NCBI GenBank assembly: GCA_017654125.1
Contig: JAFNYX010000117.1
Span: forward strand, 1 to 35,135
Source of the DNA: Alistipes sp.
GTDB taxonomy: Bacteria > Bacteroidota > Bacteroidia > Bacteroidales > Rikenellaceae
Direction: 5' to 3'
DNA: 35,135 nt
The translations under genes were made by a program, and so were the position numbers. Of the stretch, positions 1-8,334 are shown piece after piece. The first letter of the stretch is position 1, and every line of letters starts with the position of its first letter. The notes beneath the pieces are model-generated. The model was not told the DNA's origin, did no database searches, and worked only from the letters and a program-made list of their open reading frames with translations.

Positions 1-192
1 CCTACGGATCAACTCAAAGAGGAGGATTTAACGTTGTTAAGAATAAATAGCAGCAAAGAAGAAAATAATCCCGACATTACGCTCTCGACGCCGACCCGAC
101 CCACAACGGGTGGCACGCATACAATATTCGTAACGCTGACGCTCGATACGGGCGAGCAAATCGAATACTCGACCGACCACACCTTCGAGTAA
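1..192 (+). CDS. 3' end of an unidentified protein gene (truncated by window edge)
   Basis: Frame 1 is open from the first base to a TAA at 190-192, giving 63 C-terminal residues, so the start lies outside the window. The end of the fragment is rich in Thr and beta-branched residues (GGTHTIFVTLTLDTGEQIEY), as in a beta-sandwich of an exported protein. A bidirectional hairpin terminator follows 20 bases after the stop, which supports a real gene end. The antisense reading of the same stretch has no supporting context. I do not recognise the family. A surface protein related to the fimbrillin-like genes elsewhere in the window is possible but unproven. Confidence 0.6.
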   Translation, partial: PTDQLKEEDLTLLRINSSKEENNPDITLSTPTRPTTGGTHTIFVTLTLDTGEQIEYSTDHTFE

Positions 193-212
193 TGTACCAC
201 TACCCTAAAACA

Positions 213-253
213 AAATATCCCGACCTGCCGTATGTGAGCAAGTCGGGATATTT
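213..253. terminator. Bidirectional intrinsic terminator between converging genes
   Basis: A 12-bp perfect inverted repeat (aaatatcccgac at 213-224 and gtcgggatattt at 242-253), extended inward by three further pairs after one mismatch. It is A/T-rich on both outer flanks. It lies between the stop of the rightward partial gene and the stop of leftward mscL, so it can serve both. Confidence 0.8.
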
Positions 254-276
254 ATCTAACACAATCGGCGAGCCGA

Positions 277-708
277 TTATTTCTTCTCCTTCAACAAGTC
301 GCGAATCTCGGTGAGAAGAACCTCCTCCTTCGACGGAGCCGGTGCCGGAGCCGGAGCAGCAGGTTTAGCCTCCTCCTTCTTCATCAGTTTAGTCATCATC
401 TTTACCATCATAAATACACAGAGTGCGAGGATGGTGAAATCAACAACCTGCTGAATAAAAGCACCATAGTTCCAGGTTACAGCAGGGGTCACAACCGCAC
501 CCGCTGCGTCCAAAACCTGCTCTTTGAGCGTAAGTTTCAAATCCGTAAAATCTACACCACCAACAACCAAGCCGATAGGTGGCATAATGATATCATTCAC
601 GAGCGAGGTTACAATCTTACCAAATGCGCCACCGATGATAACACCGACAGCCATATCAACCACGTTACCTTTCAGCGCAAACGCCTTAAATTCCTTCAAA
701 AAGCCCAT
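277..708 (-). CDS. mscL: Large-conductance mechanosensitive channel MscL
   Basis: MscL is the homopentameric inner-membrane emergency valve that opens under strong membrane tension after hypo-osmotic shock. The protein has 143 residues, against 136 in E. coli. It starts [20 protein letters not shown], the typical N-terminal amphipathic helix and entry to TM1. TM1 spans about 15-45 with the glycine-rich packing segment GVIIGGAFG, a short periplasmic loop follows, and TM2 spans about 80-105. A Lys-rich segment, a Pro-Ala linker (about 114-126) and a charged C-terminal helix close the protein. It lies downstream of the carboxyltransferase gene but is separated from it by 89 bases that hold a hairpin terminator. 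I found no clear -7 box directly upstream, so it may depend partly on readthrough. Confidence 0.95.
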   Translation of the reverse strand: MGFLKEFKAFALKGNVVDMAVGVIIGGAFGKIVTSLVNDIIMPPIGLVVGGVDFTDLKLTLKEQVLDAAGAVVTPAVTWNYGAFIQQVVDFTILALCVFMMVKMMTKLMKKEEAKPAAPAPAPAPSKEEVLLTEIRDLLKEKK

Positions 709-749
709 AATAGTTTCTTTATATTTTTTTGGATTATTAAATCAAAATC

Positions 750-780
750 CGACTCCCGCCCCGCACAGAGTCGGGAGTCG
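750..780 (-). terminator. Hairpin terminator after the carboxyltransferase gene
   Basis: A 9-bp perfect GC-rich stem (cgactcccg at 750-758 and cgggagtcg at 772-780) with a 13-base loop lies 17 bases past the stop of the leftward gene. It is followed on the minus strand by a T-rich stretch (GATTTTGATTT), which is only moderately U-rich, so termination may be partial and allow some mscL readthrough. Confidence 0.65.
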
Positions 781-797
781 AAATCTCAATCATCGAT

Positions 798-2933
798 TTA
801 GCCGACAATCAACAAAACAGCATCGGTTGCCACGTTCTCGCCCTCGGCTACGAGAATCGCCTGAACGGTACCTGCGTAGTCCGATGTAATGGAGTTCTCC
901 ATCTTCATTGCTTCGAGAACAACAACCTCCTGACCCGCTGCAACTGCGTCACCAACGGCAACTTTAAGCGAGATAACTCGACCCGGAAGCGGAGCAACAA
1001 TCTTATTGCCCGTAACGGCCGTCTGCGGAGCTGCTGGTGCTGCGGCAGGAGCTGCAACCGGAGTGGTTACGGTATCGTCAATTTCGAGGATTACAGCATC
1101 CGTCGCGAGGTTATCGCCAACGGCAACCAAAATCTGCTTAACAACGCCCGTATAGTCCGACGTGATGGAGTTCTCCATCTTCATTGCTTCGAGAACAACA
1201 ACCTCCTCGCCAGCCTTCACAACCTCACCGACTTTAACCTTAATGTCGATAACCTTACCCGGAAGCGGAGCAAGAATAGTCTTACCCGTAATTGGCTGCT
1301 TCGCCTCCTGCTTAACCTCGGCAACGGCTGCCTCGGCCGGCTGCTCCTGTGCCTTCTTCGCCTCGTAAGCTGCGGTCTTAACCTTCGTGAGGTATGGCTT
1401 CGCCACGAGTGGGAAGAGTTCAAGCAAGAGAACCTCTTTCTCATTCTCGGCCAACTTCACACCACCAGCCTCAGGCAACTCCGGATTTGGCTGCTGCTGA
1501 TACTTCGAAATATCATAGTTGGTCTCCTCGCGTACGCCACAAATCTTGAAGCGGAACTCCGGATCAACCGGAACAGGAGTCTTACCATACTCACCCTTAA
1601 CAAGGTTTACGAACTGATTATTCTTCGTAGTGTACATCGGGCGACCAGCCTTCTCGTCGAGAGCACAGTTTACAGCCTGTGCGCCTACAATCTGCGAAGT
1701 AGGAGTTACGAGAGGAGGAAGACCTGCCGACAAACGAACTGTCGGGATGAGTTCCATCGAACGTGGCAGAATATCCTCGGCTTTGAGCGCCTGCAACTGT
1801 GCCACCATATTCGAATACATACCTCCAGGAATCTCAGCCTCCTGAACGAGTTTGTTAGGAGCAGGGAAGCCGAAGTATGCCTCAATCTTCTGCGCTGCGT
1901 CGAGCAATGTAGCGAAATCATCGGCCTTGGCAGCCTTAACCGCGCGCTCTAACTCGGCCTCAACCTCCGCAGGAGTTGCATCGGTGAGCGGGTTGAATGG
2001 TTTCGGAGCCGGCTTATCTGCACCAAATACCGAAACGTTAAGCTCTGTACGGATATCCTTCAACTGCTCGTTAATCTTGGCAACTGCCTCCATATTTACA
2101 TCCATTTCGACGCCGAACTTTTTCGTAAAGAGGTAAACCAACTCCAACGCAGGAGCACCCGTACCTCCACCGAACCACCAACAGTTGGTATCAACCACAT
2201 CAACACCGGCAGCAATAGCAGCGTATACCGATGCCAAACCGTAACCCGGCGTACAATGTGTATGGAAATCAATCGGAATATTTACGGCCGCCTTCAACTT
2301 CTTAATGAGTGCGCTTACACGCTGTGGCGGAATCAGTCCCGACATATCCTTGATGGTAATCATATCGGCACCCAAAGCAGCCAACTCCTTTGCTTTGCCT
2401 ACGAAATAGTCGTCGGTAAATACCGGAGCCGGATTCTTCTTACCCTTCAACTTATCCCAGAAACCAATCTTCGGATACTTCGGGTCAACCGTATAGCAGA
2501 CAGCGCAATCGGCAATACCACCATACTTCTTAACGTATTTGATTGTCGATTTTACGTTATCGACATCGTTCAGACAGTCGAAGATACGCATAATGCCCAA
2601 ACCACTCTCAATCGAGTTACGGCAAAAGCCCTCGATAATCTCGTCAGTATATGGTGCATAACCGAAGAGGTTACGACCACGCGAAAGAGCCGTCAGTTTC
2701 GAAACATCGCCTACTGCTTTCTTAATGCTCTCCAAACGATACCACGGATTCTCTCCCAAATAACGCATTACGGAGTCTGGCACTGCACCACCCCAAACTT
2801 CCATTGCAAAGAAGTGTGCGTCCTTGTAGTATGGCAGACAGCGCTCTACCTGCGCCTGTGTCATACGCGTAGCGAACGACGACTGCTGACCGTCACGCAA
2901 CGTCAAATCTCTTATTTTCAACTGTTTAGCCAT
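798..2933 (-). CDS. oadA: Pyruvate/oxaloacetate carboxyltransferase (OadA / PycB type) with two tandem biotinyl domains
   Basis: A 711-residue biotin-dependent carboxyltransferase, which moves CO2 between carboxybiotin and pyruvate/oxaloacetate. The N-terminal HMGL-like TIM barrel starts with TLRDGQQS (11-18) and has the barrel motifs TIKDMSG and DFHTHCTPGYG. The conserved carboxylase domain (PYC_OADA type) follows to about residue 500. Two lipoyl/biotinyl domains then come in tandem, each with an EAMKMENSITSDY motif and each behind an Ala/Pro-rich linker. The biotinylated lysines would be K585 and K677, exactly 92 residues apart. Family members usually carry one such domain. No oadB or oadG (membrane Na+ pump subunits) is adjacent. 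The upstream neighbour is an antiporter in a separate transcription unit. Decarboxylase versus carboxylase subunit cannot be settled from this window. Confidence 0.93.
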   Translation of the reverse strand: MAKQLKIRDLTLRDGQQSSFATRMTQAQVERCLPYYKDAHFFAMEVWGGAVPDSVMRYLGENPWYRLESIKKAVGDVSKLTALSRGRNLFGYAPYTDEIIEGFCRNSIESGLGIMRIFDCLNDVDNVKSTIKYVKKYGGIADCAVCYTVDPKYPKIGFWDKLKGKKNPAPVFTDDYFVGKAKELAALGADMITIKDMSGLIPPQRVSALIKKLKAAVNIPIDFHTHCTPGYGLASVYAAIAAGVDVVDTNCWWFGGGTGAPALELVYLFTKKFGVEMDVNMEAVAKINEQLKDIRTELNVSVFGADKPAPKPFNPLTDATPAEVEAELERAVKAAKADDFATLLDAAQKIEAYFGFPAPNKLVQEAEIPGGMYSNMVAQLQALKAEDILPRSMELIPTVRLSAGLPPLVTPTSQIVGAQAVNCALDEKAGRPMYTTKNNQFVNLVKGEYGKTPVPVDPEFRFKICGVREETNYDISKYQQQPNPELPEAGGVKLAENEKEVLLLELFPLVAKPYLTKVKTAAYEAKKAQEQPAEAAVAEVKQEAKQPITGKTILAPLPGKVIDIKVKVGEVVKAGEEVVVLEAMKMENSITSDYTGVVKQILVAVGDNLATDAVILEIDDTVTTPVAAPAAAPAAPQTAVTGNKIVAPLPGRVISLKVAVGDAVAAGQEVVVLEAMKMENSITSDYAGTVQAILVAEGENVATDAVLLIVG
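889..1207. repeat. Pair of 43-bp exact direct repeats (889-931 and 1165-1207) in the carboxyltransferase gene
   Basis: Positions 889-931 and 1165-1207 are identical over 43 bp and are offset by 276 bp, exactly 92 codons. Each encodes the core of a biotinyl domain around the biotin lysine. Similarity continues imperfectly on both sides. Identity at third codon positions indicates a recent duplication or ongoing gene conversion between the two domains. Confidence 0.9.
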
Positions 2934-2987
2934 AATAAAAAAGTATTATATTGTTTGTATTCTATTGCAATTGTGTTATACAGATAA

Positions 2988-3021
2988 CAAAGATATAAAA
3001 TTTTATGGTTTATACAACAAA
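2988..3021 (-). promoter_or_regulatory. Bacteroidota promoter for the carboxyltransferase gene
   Basis: The minus strand reads TATCTTTG (2988-2995), a match to the -7 consensus TAnnTTTG. TTTG lies 22 bases upstream (3018-3021), with a TTG at spacing 19 (3015-3017). The box is about 54 bases before the ATG at 2933. The -33 element overlaps the terminator of the upstream antiporter gene. Confidence 0.6.
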
Positions 3022-3074
3022 AAGAGCGAAAAAAGTAACACCCGTTTTACACAAATGTTACTTTCACTCTTTTT
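3019..3074 (-). terminator. Terminator after the antiporter gene
   Basis: Imperfect inverted repeat: left arm 3019-3039, right arm 3057-3074, pairing AAAAAGAG and GTAAC blocks around an A/T core. It begins 18 bases past the antiporter stop, and on the minus strand it ends in a T-run (CTTTTTG). Confidence 0.6.
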
Positions 3075-3092
3075 CAAACACCTTTTTAGCAA

Positions 3093-4274
3093 TTAATTTT
3101 GAGCATAAGATTTCAAAGCCAGGCGCTTAACAAGCATCACAAAGCCACCCGTAAGGACTAGATTCAAAACCAATGCCAATACCGAAATCAGCAAAACCGG
3201 ACCTCCGATATTATAGCCAATAGCGATAAAAATCACTCCGGCACCGACCTCTCCGCGAGTAAACATTCCAATAGAAAGAGCCAAACGCTCGGCAAGCGAA
3301 CGATCGCGATAGAAGAACATCGGCACCATCTTTCCGATATTAGAGAGCAGCGTCACTGCCACAACGTGCAGAGCAATCTCCCAACCCGACATCATTGGCA
3401 ACGTTGCAATCAAACTATCCGACTCAACCGAAGCAGCATCAGGGTTCATATCAATAAACGGCATACTCATACCGACCAAAAGCATAAATACCAACGATAT
3501 TAACGTCGTTGCACGCTCTTCGGTCTTGCCGCCGACATGCTTATTCTTGATAATCATACCAAAAATAAATGCAGGGAGCAGCACCTCGATATGAATTGCG
3601 CCCTTCGCTCCAAAGAAGTGGTGCGTAATCAGATATATCATATAAGTTGCGCCATAAACAAGCACCGCGTAGGTAAAGACAGCAAACCAAGTTTGGCTGA
3701 CATCCAAACGCGACATATATCGCCAACCGACGACAAACATAGCGAAGATAATCAGCAACATAGCCATCATCTGCCAATTCAATTCACCAATCATAGCAAC
3801 CTGCAACGGAACCATGAGGATTATGGTATCAAGGTCGTCAAAGATAGCAAGCGTCTGCGCCTTTTGATAGATCCAACTCTTTTGCAAATTCATTGCTGCC
3901 AGCATCGAGAAAAGAATACCCGCCGATGTTGGTGCCGCAAATCGGCTGAGCAACAGTGTTTCTTTCCATGTATCACCCATACCCCACCACTCGGACGGCA
4001 TCAATGCGAAAATATAATAAATAGCAACAAAAACCCAAGGCACGGCTGCTGCAAACATCGCAACAAAATAATCTTTGACATAAATTCCTGCGTTCGATTT
4101 ATCTATCTCAAACTCGCGGCCCACGTTAATCATAATAAACGCCAAACACACGCCGAGCATAACCTCAACCATATGTTTCAGTTCGCTATACGTATCACCT
4201 ACTACATCAGGAAGGATTTGAGAGAGCACCAACCCAAGCATCAGCATTGCAGAAAACGATAAAACTTTCTTCAT
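3093..4274 (-). CDS. Cation:proton antiporter (CPA2 / NapA-like Na+/H+ exchanger)
   Basis: A 393-residue polytopic membrane protein with roughly 11-13 hydrophobic segments, within the usual length of the transport core of monovalent cation:proton antiporters. A paired-aspartate motif lies in a central helix (FDD, D146-D147), as in electrogenic Na+/H+ antiporters such as NapA. A second conserved-looking element, TRGEVGAG (about 339-346), resembles the late transmembrane motif of this superfamily. It has no C-terminal TrkA/RCK regulatory domain. The predicted role is Na+ (or K+) extrusion in exchange for H+ at the inner membrane. It lies upstream of the biotin carboxyltransferase gene in the same direction, but a terminator and a new promoter separate the two, so functional coupling (Na+ cycling) is only an inference. 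The ion cannot be assigned from sequence. Confidence 0.85.
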   Translation of the reverse strand: MKKVLSFSAMLMLGLVLSQILPDVVGDTYSELKHMVEVMLGVCLAFIMINVGREFEIDKSNAGIYVKDYFVAMFAAAVPWVFVAIYYIFALMPSEWWGMGDTWKETLLLSRFAAPTSAGILFSMLAAMNLQKSWIYQKAQTLAIFDDLDTIILMVPLQVAMIGELNWQMMAMLLIIFAMFVVGWRYMSRLDVSQTWFAVFTYAVLVYGATYMIYLITHHFFGAKGAIHIEVLLPAFIFGMIIKNKHVGGKTEERATTLISLVFMLLVGMSMPFIDMNPDAASVESDSLIATLPMMSGWEIALHVVAVTLLSNIGKMVPMFFYRDRSLAERLALSIGMFTRGEVGAGVIFIAIGYNIGGPVLLISVLALVLNLVLTGGFVMLVKRLALKSYAQN

Positions 4275-4309
4275 CTCGTAAATTTAAGTCTTTATAACAT
4301 TTGAATATG

Positions 4310-4317
4310 CAAAGATA
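4310..4317 (-). promoter_or_regulatory. -7 box for the antiporter gene
   Basis: The minus strand reads TATCTTTG, a match to the Bacteroidota -7 consensus, ending 35 bases before the ATG at 4274. I see no good TTTG at the -33 position. Confidence 0.5.
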
Positions 4318-4364
4318 AGCAAAGTTTTTATAATTCTTATAAAGACCTCACGGACAATAATAAA

Positions 4365-4400
4365 AAATAGGGTTTTCGGCCAATGCCGAAAACCCTATTT
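4365..4400 (-). terminator. Strong intrinsic terminator after the GH3 gene
   Basis: A 16-bp perfect stem (4365-4380 with 4385-4400) closed by a 4-base loop, followed on the minus strand by TTTATTATTG. It lies 20 bases past the GH3 stop. It is the strongest hairpin I found in the window. Confidence 0.9.
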
Positions 4401-4420
4401 AATCAAATGCATAGTTTCAA

Positions 4421-6541
4421 TTATAACACCTGAATCGGCAACTCTGCAACGATATTGGCAGAAGACGTACCGAGCAAGAGTGTGTACTCACCCGCATTCG
4501 TCGTCCAAGCATGCTGCTTATCATCCCAGAACGAAAGCATGCTCTTATCCACGTCAAAAACAACAACCTGTTTCTCGCCGGCTGCAAGCGACACCTTACG
4601 GAACGATTTCAACTCCTTAACAGGGCGCAAAACGGTCGGATTCTTCTCTGCAATATAGAGCTGAACAACCTCTGCACCGGCAACAGCACCCGTATTCTTC
4701 ACGTCAATAGCAACGCGCAACGGCTTTTCAGCAGTCAGGGTCTTAACCTTACCTTTGCTCAAAATTTTTGCATTAGCCAACTCAAAAGTCGTGTACGAAA
4801 GACCATAACCAAATGGGAAGAGAGGCTCGATACCTTTCTTTTCATACCAACGATATCCCACCAAAACCGACTCGTCGTAATGTACATCGTATGTCCATGG
4901 ATGGAACGCCTTTTCGTTAGGATTACCCTTCGCCTTTGCAAGATTGAAGCCAACAGGCACCGAATTTACAGCCGGCGAATCCTTAAACGAACGCTCGATA
5001 GTCATCGGCAACTTACCCGACGGATTAACCTTACCAATAAGGATATCGCGAATAGCAAGCATGCCATTCTGACCCGGATACCACGCATACAGCAATGCTG
5101 CACATTTATCTGCCCAAGCCGACATATCGATACCCGAACCCGAGTGAACAAGTACAATCGTATTCGGATTATTCTCCACCGCCATACGCACCGCCTTCTC
5201 GTCACGCTTCTCCATTGCAAACGGGCGCTCGGTCGATTCCGAGTCGAACGTACCTGTTACACAGAGAACAACATCTGCGGCCTTAATCTGCTCGGCTGTT
5301 GGCTCTGCCACATACGACACTCCTGCACCAAAAGTCTCGCCCATCACCTTCTGCAAAGGCACATGGTCGTAACCTGTAACACGCGCTGCACCACCACCGT
5401 GCGGAACATCCTTCCACCAACGGCGACCAACAACCAACACCTTACGATCGGTCGCAAGTGGCAGGATACCGTTGTTCTTCAACAGAACAGCGCCCTCGGC
5501 AGCCGTACGATACGACACCTCCAAGTGATCAGGCAACTTTGCCTCCAACTCCGGCTTATACTGCTCGCCATTGATGTAGCGGTCATACAAACCCCAACGG
5601 ATACAAGTTGCAATCGTTGGACGAATCATATTTTCGATATCCTTCTCCGTAACGACACCCTCGGCCACCAAATCTCGCGGCGTCTTTTTGATGTAGTGAG
5701 CCGGCTCACCTGGCATATCGAGATTCTGACCCGACAAGATTACATTCTTCCAATCGTATATCGAATTCCAATCCGACATAACCATACCCTTGAAACCGAG
5801 TGTTCCGCGCAACAGATCTGTAATCACAGACTTGCTCTCACCGGTCCACTCACCATTATACTGGTTGTAAGCGGTCATGATGGTTGCAACACCTGCATCG
5901 ATAGCGGCCTTAAATGCCGGAGTATAAATTTCCATCACGGCACGCTCGTCGATAATCGAGTTCGAACGGCGACGATAGAACTCGGTCTGGTTACCGAAGA
6001 AGTGTTTTGCACAAGCCAGCGTTCCGGTCGATTGCATAGCCGTAACATAGTTCTCAATCAGGCGGGCTGCCAAATACGGATCCTCACCAAGATACTCGAA
6101 GTTACGACCGCACTGCGAGTTACGATAGATATTCATACCAGGACCCAAAATCACGCCTGCACCAGCCATGCGTGCCTCTTCGCCAACGGCATAGCCATAA
6201 TCGTAAGCAACCTGCGGATTGAAAGTAGCGGCCAACATAATGAATGCCGGAAACTGCGTGGTACGCTCTGCAAGTTTGATTTCGGAATCGCTATGCAGAC
6301 GCTGCTTGTTTTTTACACCCATCGAAGCATCGGTGGTGTAGATATACGGCATACCCTTCTCCGGCACGCCCGGGAAGAAGAAGCGGTTGTGACCCTGTGT
6401 CATCGAAAGCTTCTCTTCGAGAGTAAGTTTTGCGATGAACTCATCGGCCTTTGCCTCGGCCTCCTCCCAACTCATTTGCGGCTGAGCCATTACCGACAGC
6501 ACTCCCAATACGGCGAGCGCCGAAACGAAAAATCTCTTCAT
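4421..6541 (-). CDS. Secreted glycoside hydrolase family 3 beta-glucosidase-like enzyme
   Basis: A 706-residue retaining exo-glycosidase, expected to act in the periplasm on beta-linked oligosaccharides. A signal peptide (MKRFF..., hydrophobic to about 18) is probably cleaved after VMA (A19). The GH3 TIM-barrel domain follows, with GEDP at 152-155, the substrate-binding KH pair K179-H180 in CAKHFFGN, and the nucleophile Asp in VMSDWN, D257. The alpha/beta sandwich domain spans about 350-560 and a C-terminal fibronectin-III-like domain about 600-700. Domain order and length are standard for GH3. A strong terminator follows. The only convincing promoter upstream lies about 220 bases before the start, giving an unusually long leader. 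Substrate specificity cannot be read here. Glucosidase or xylosidase are both possible. Confidence 0.93.
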   Translation of the reverse strand: MKRFFVSALAVLGVLSVMAQPQMSWEEAEAKADEFIAKLTLEEKLSMTQGHNRFFFPGVPEKGMPYIYTTDASMGVKNKQRLHSDSEIKLAERTTQFPAFIMLAATFNPQVAYDYGYAVGEEARMAGAGVILGPGMNIYRNSQCGRNFEYLGEDPYLAARLIENYVTAMQSTGTLACAKHFFGNQTEFYRRRSNSIIDERAVMEIYTPAFKAAIDAGVATIMTAYNQYNGEWTGESKSVITDLLRGTLGFKGMVMSDWNSIYDWKNVILSGQNLDMPGEPAHYIKKTPRDLVAEGVVTEKDIENMIRPTIATCIRWGLYDRYINGEQYKPELEAKLPDHLEVSYRTAAEGAVLLKNNGILPLATDRKVLVVGRRWWKDVPHGGGAARVTGYDHVPLQKVMGETFGAGVSYVAEPTAEQIKAADVVLCVTGTFDSESTERPFAMEKRDEKAVRMAVENNPNTIVLVHSGSGIDMSAWADKCAALLYAWYPGQNGMLAIRDILIGKVNPSGKLPMTIERSFKDSPAVNSVPVGFNLAKAKGNPNEKAFHPWTYDVHYDESVLVGYRWYEKKGIEPLFPFGYGLSYTTFELANAKILSKGKVKTLTAEKPLRVAIDVKNTGAVAGAEVVQLYIAEKNPTVLRPVKELKSFRKVSLAAGEKQVVVFDVDKSMLSFWDDKQHAWTTNAGEYTLLLGTSSANIVAELPIQVL

Positions 6542-6759
6542 AGTATAAATTAGTTTTAGGTTCTTATTTTTTCAACACTTATTGTCCTCGGCTCGAAGCT
6601 ATTGCAGAGGCATATCTGCGTTTTAGCAATCGTTTGTAAACTCTTTTTTACCGATTTTATAAATATCGTTCACCCCATCTAAGTTCAATTTATGTTATGG
6701 TTAAGTCCAAACACTTTCGCCATTCAAAATACTTTCGAGCAGTGTCCATACAATTCATA

Positions 6760-6790
6760 CAAAGATACGAATAATTATCAAACAAACAAA
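6760..6790 (-). promoter_or_regulatory. Canonical promoter for the GH3 gene, with long leader
   Basis: The minus strand reads TTTG (6787-6790), 19 bases, then TATCTTTG (6760-6767), an exact match to the Bacteroidota -33/-7 arrangement. Its distance to the GH3 ATG predicts a 5' leader of about 215 bases. Confidence 0.65.
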
Positions 6791-6849
6791 TAAGCAGCAG
6801 TTCTATTTTCTATTTTACAATTTAGTTATGCGGATTAACGAAAATTTAT

Positions 6850-6857
6850 TAACTTCG
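6850..6857 (+). promoter_or_regulatory. Possible -7 box for mscS
   Basis: TAACTTCG differs by one base from TAnnTTTG and lies 34 bases before the ATG. There is no convincing -33 element. AGAAGAG just before the ATG could be a weak ribosome-binding site. Confidence 0.35.
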
Positions 6858-6891
6858 CCGTCAGTTTAACACAAAAAAAACAGAAGAGACT

Positions 6892-7812
6892 ATGTTTACT
6901 TTACTACAAACCGAAACCGTTGAACATGCCGAATCGTTAATCGTTCCGGATAGCGTACAGAAGGCACGGTTGGCAGAGGTTGTCGAGAAGATATCCACAA
7001 CCGACTACAACGAACTGCTCACTGAGTTGGCAACGCAGGGTTGTTGGATTTTGCTCAAAATTGCTCTTGCATTCATTATCTATCTCGTCGGCAAATGCAT
7101 CACCAAGTGGATTATCAAGCTGATGAACAAAGGCTTAAAGAAGCGCAACGTAGATGCATCGCTCGCATCGTTTCTGCGCTCGCTCGTACAGGTCGTGATG
7201 ATGTTCATGGTAATCATCGTCGCCGTACAGACGATGGGCATCAACACTTCGTCGTTCATTGCACTCTTTGCGTCGGCCGGCTTGGCTGTCGGTATGGCAT
7301 TGAGTGGCACTTTGCAGAATTTCGCCGGTGGAGTTATCCTACTCTTGTTGCGTCCTTACCGCGTAGGCGACTACATTTCGGCACAGGGACAATCGGGTAC
7401 GGTTGCCGAAATCGGAATGTTCTCGACCAAAATCAGCACTGTCGATAATCGTGTAATCTATATTCCGAACAGTACGATTTCGAGCTCGATTATCGACAAT
7501 TATTCACAACCGGAGACTCGTCGTGTGGATTGGACAGTAGCCATTACCTATGGCGACGATGTAAATGTAGCTCGCGAGGCCATCGTGAAGTTGCTGGCCG
7601 ACGATGCTCGTGTTTTGGCAGACCCTGCTGCTGTGGTATTCGTAGCGGAGTTGAGTCAGACCTGCGTAAAACTCTCGATACGCGCATGGGTTAAGGGTGC
7701 AGATTATTGGAATGTATTCTTCTCGATTAACGAATTACTCTATACCGAACTTCCAAAGAGCGGCATCCGCTTCCCATATCCAAAGATGGACGTAAATGTT
7801 ATAAACAAATAA
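6892..7812 (+). CDS. mscS: Small-conductance mechanosensitive channel, MscS family
   Basis: A 306-residue protein (E. coli MscS has 286). MscS forms a heptameric inner-membrane channel that releases solutes on moderate membrane tension. Hydrophobic helices lie at about 51-75 and 97-115. The pore helix TM3, about 121-158, is rich in Gly/Ala (GLAVGMALSGTLQNFAGGV) and is followed by the conserved RPYRVGDYI turn into the beta domain. The C-terminal alpha/beta vestibule runs to the end. It has an N-terminal soluble extension of about 45 residues without a clear signal peptide. The DUF5606 gene follows 20 bases downstream with no terminator between, so the two are probably co-transcribed. With mscL this window carries both osmotic release valves. 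Confidence 0.92.
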   Translation: MFTLLQTETVEHAESLIVPDSVQKARLAEVVEKISTTDYNELLTELATQGCWILLKIALAFIIYLVGKCITKWIIKLMNKGLKKRNVDASLASFLRSLVQVVMMFMVIIVAVQTMGINTSSFIALFASAGLAVGMALSGTLQNFAGGVILLLLRPYRVGDYISAQGQSGTVAEIGMFSTKISTVDNRVIYIPNSTISSSIIDNYSQPETRRVDWTVAITYGDDVNVAREAIVKLLADDARVLADPAAVVFVAELSQTCVKLSIRAWVKGADYWNVFFSINELLYTELPKSGIRFPYPKMDVNVINK

Positions 7813-7832
7813 AATAAATAGTACATAAAATT

Positions 7833-8246
7833 ATGGAATTGAAAGACATATTGGCAATTTCCGGACAACCGGGCCTGTTTCGTTACATCGCACAGTCGCG
7901 CAATGGCGTAATCGTAGAATCGCTGCTCGACGGCAAGCGCTCAAATGCTTCGGCATCGGCTCGCGTTAGCGCATTGACCGAAATTTCGATGTTCACCGAA
8001 GGAGAGGATATCGCTCTCGCAGAGGTATTTACCAAGATGTACGCCTACACCGGTGGCAAAGCAGCCATCTCGCACAAGGAGTCGAACGACCGCTTGAAGG
8101 AGTTCTTCGGCGCAGTCATCACCGACTACGACCGCGAGCGTGTACACGTTTCGGACATCAAGAAGGCCATTTCATGGTTCAACTTATTGGTAGAGGCGGG
8201 TTTCACCGAGTTCAAATTGCCGGAAGAGGAGGGCGCAGAGGAGTAG
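7833..8246 (+). CDS. DUF5606 family protein
   Basis: A 137-residue soluble protein. Its start (MELKDILAISGQPGLF) and the following FIVES-like strand with RVSALTEISMFT match my recollection of the Bacteroidota-specific DUF5606 family, whose function is unknown. There is no signal peptide or membrane segment. The C-terminus is acidic (EEEGAEE). It lies 20 bases behind mscS in the same direction and is followed by a strong bidirectional terminator, so it is the last gene of a two-gene unit. The co-occurrence with mscS does not by itself show a shared role. Confidence 0.85.
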   Translation: MELKDILAISGQPGLFRYIAQSRNGVIVESLLDGKRSNASASARVSALTEISMFTEGEDIALAEVFTKMYAYTGGKAAISHKESNDRLKEFFGAVITDYDRERVHVSDIKKAISWFNLLVEAGFTEFKLPEEEGAEE

Positions 8247-8278
8247 CCATCTTCCCGAGCACATGCTCACCACACAAC

Positions 8279-8318
8279 AAAAAACCGTTCGGCTTTTCGA
8301 GGTCGAACGGTTTTTTTT
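8279..8318. terminator. Bidirectional intrinsic terminator between DUF5606 and dusB
   Basis: A 13-bp stem (8279-8291 with 8304-8316, core ccgttcg/cgaacgg) with A-run on the left and eight T on the right, so both transcripts end in a U-tract. Confidence 0.88.
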
Positions 8319-8334
8319 GTTAGCAATCGAATAA

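Larger units (their letters stand above)
6542..6891. other. 350-bp divergent intergenic region between GH3 and mscS
   Basis: It holds the promoters of both flanking genes. On the minus strand a long leader (about 215 bases) would precede the GH3 start. It contains a small hairpin (gcaga/tctgc, 6604-6619) and a 22-codon ATG ORF starting one base after the -7 box, for which I have no coding support. No other gene is visible. Confidence 0.6.

Noticed and set aside
4511..6553. A 680-codon plus-strand ORF antisense to the GH3 gene
   Set aside because: It is in exact codon register with the GH3 gene, so its stops correspond to the sense codons TTA, CTA and TCA, which this genome uses sparingly. 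The peptide has no recognisable domain, while GH3 does.
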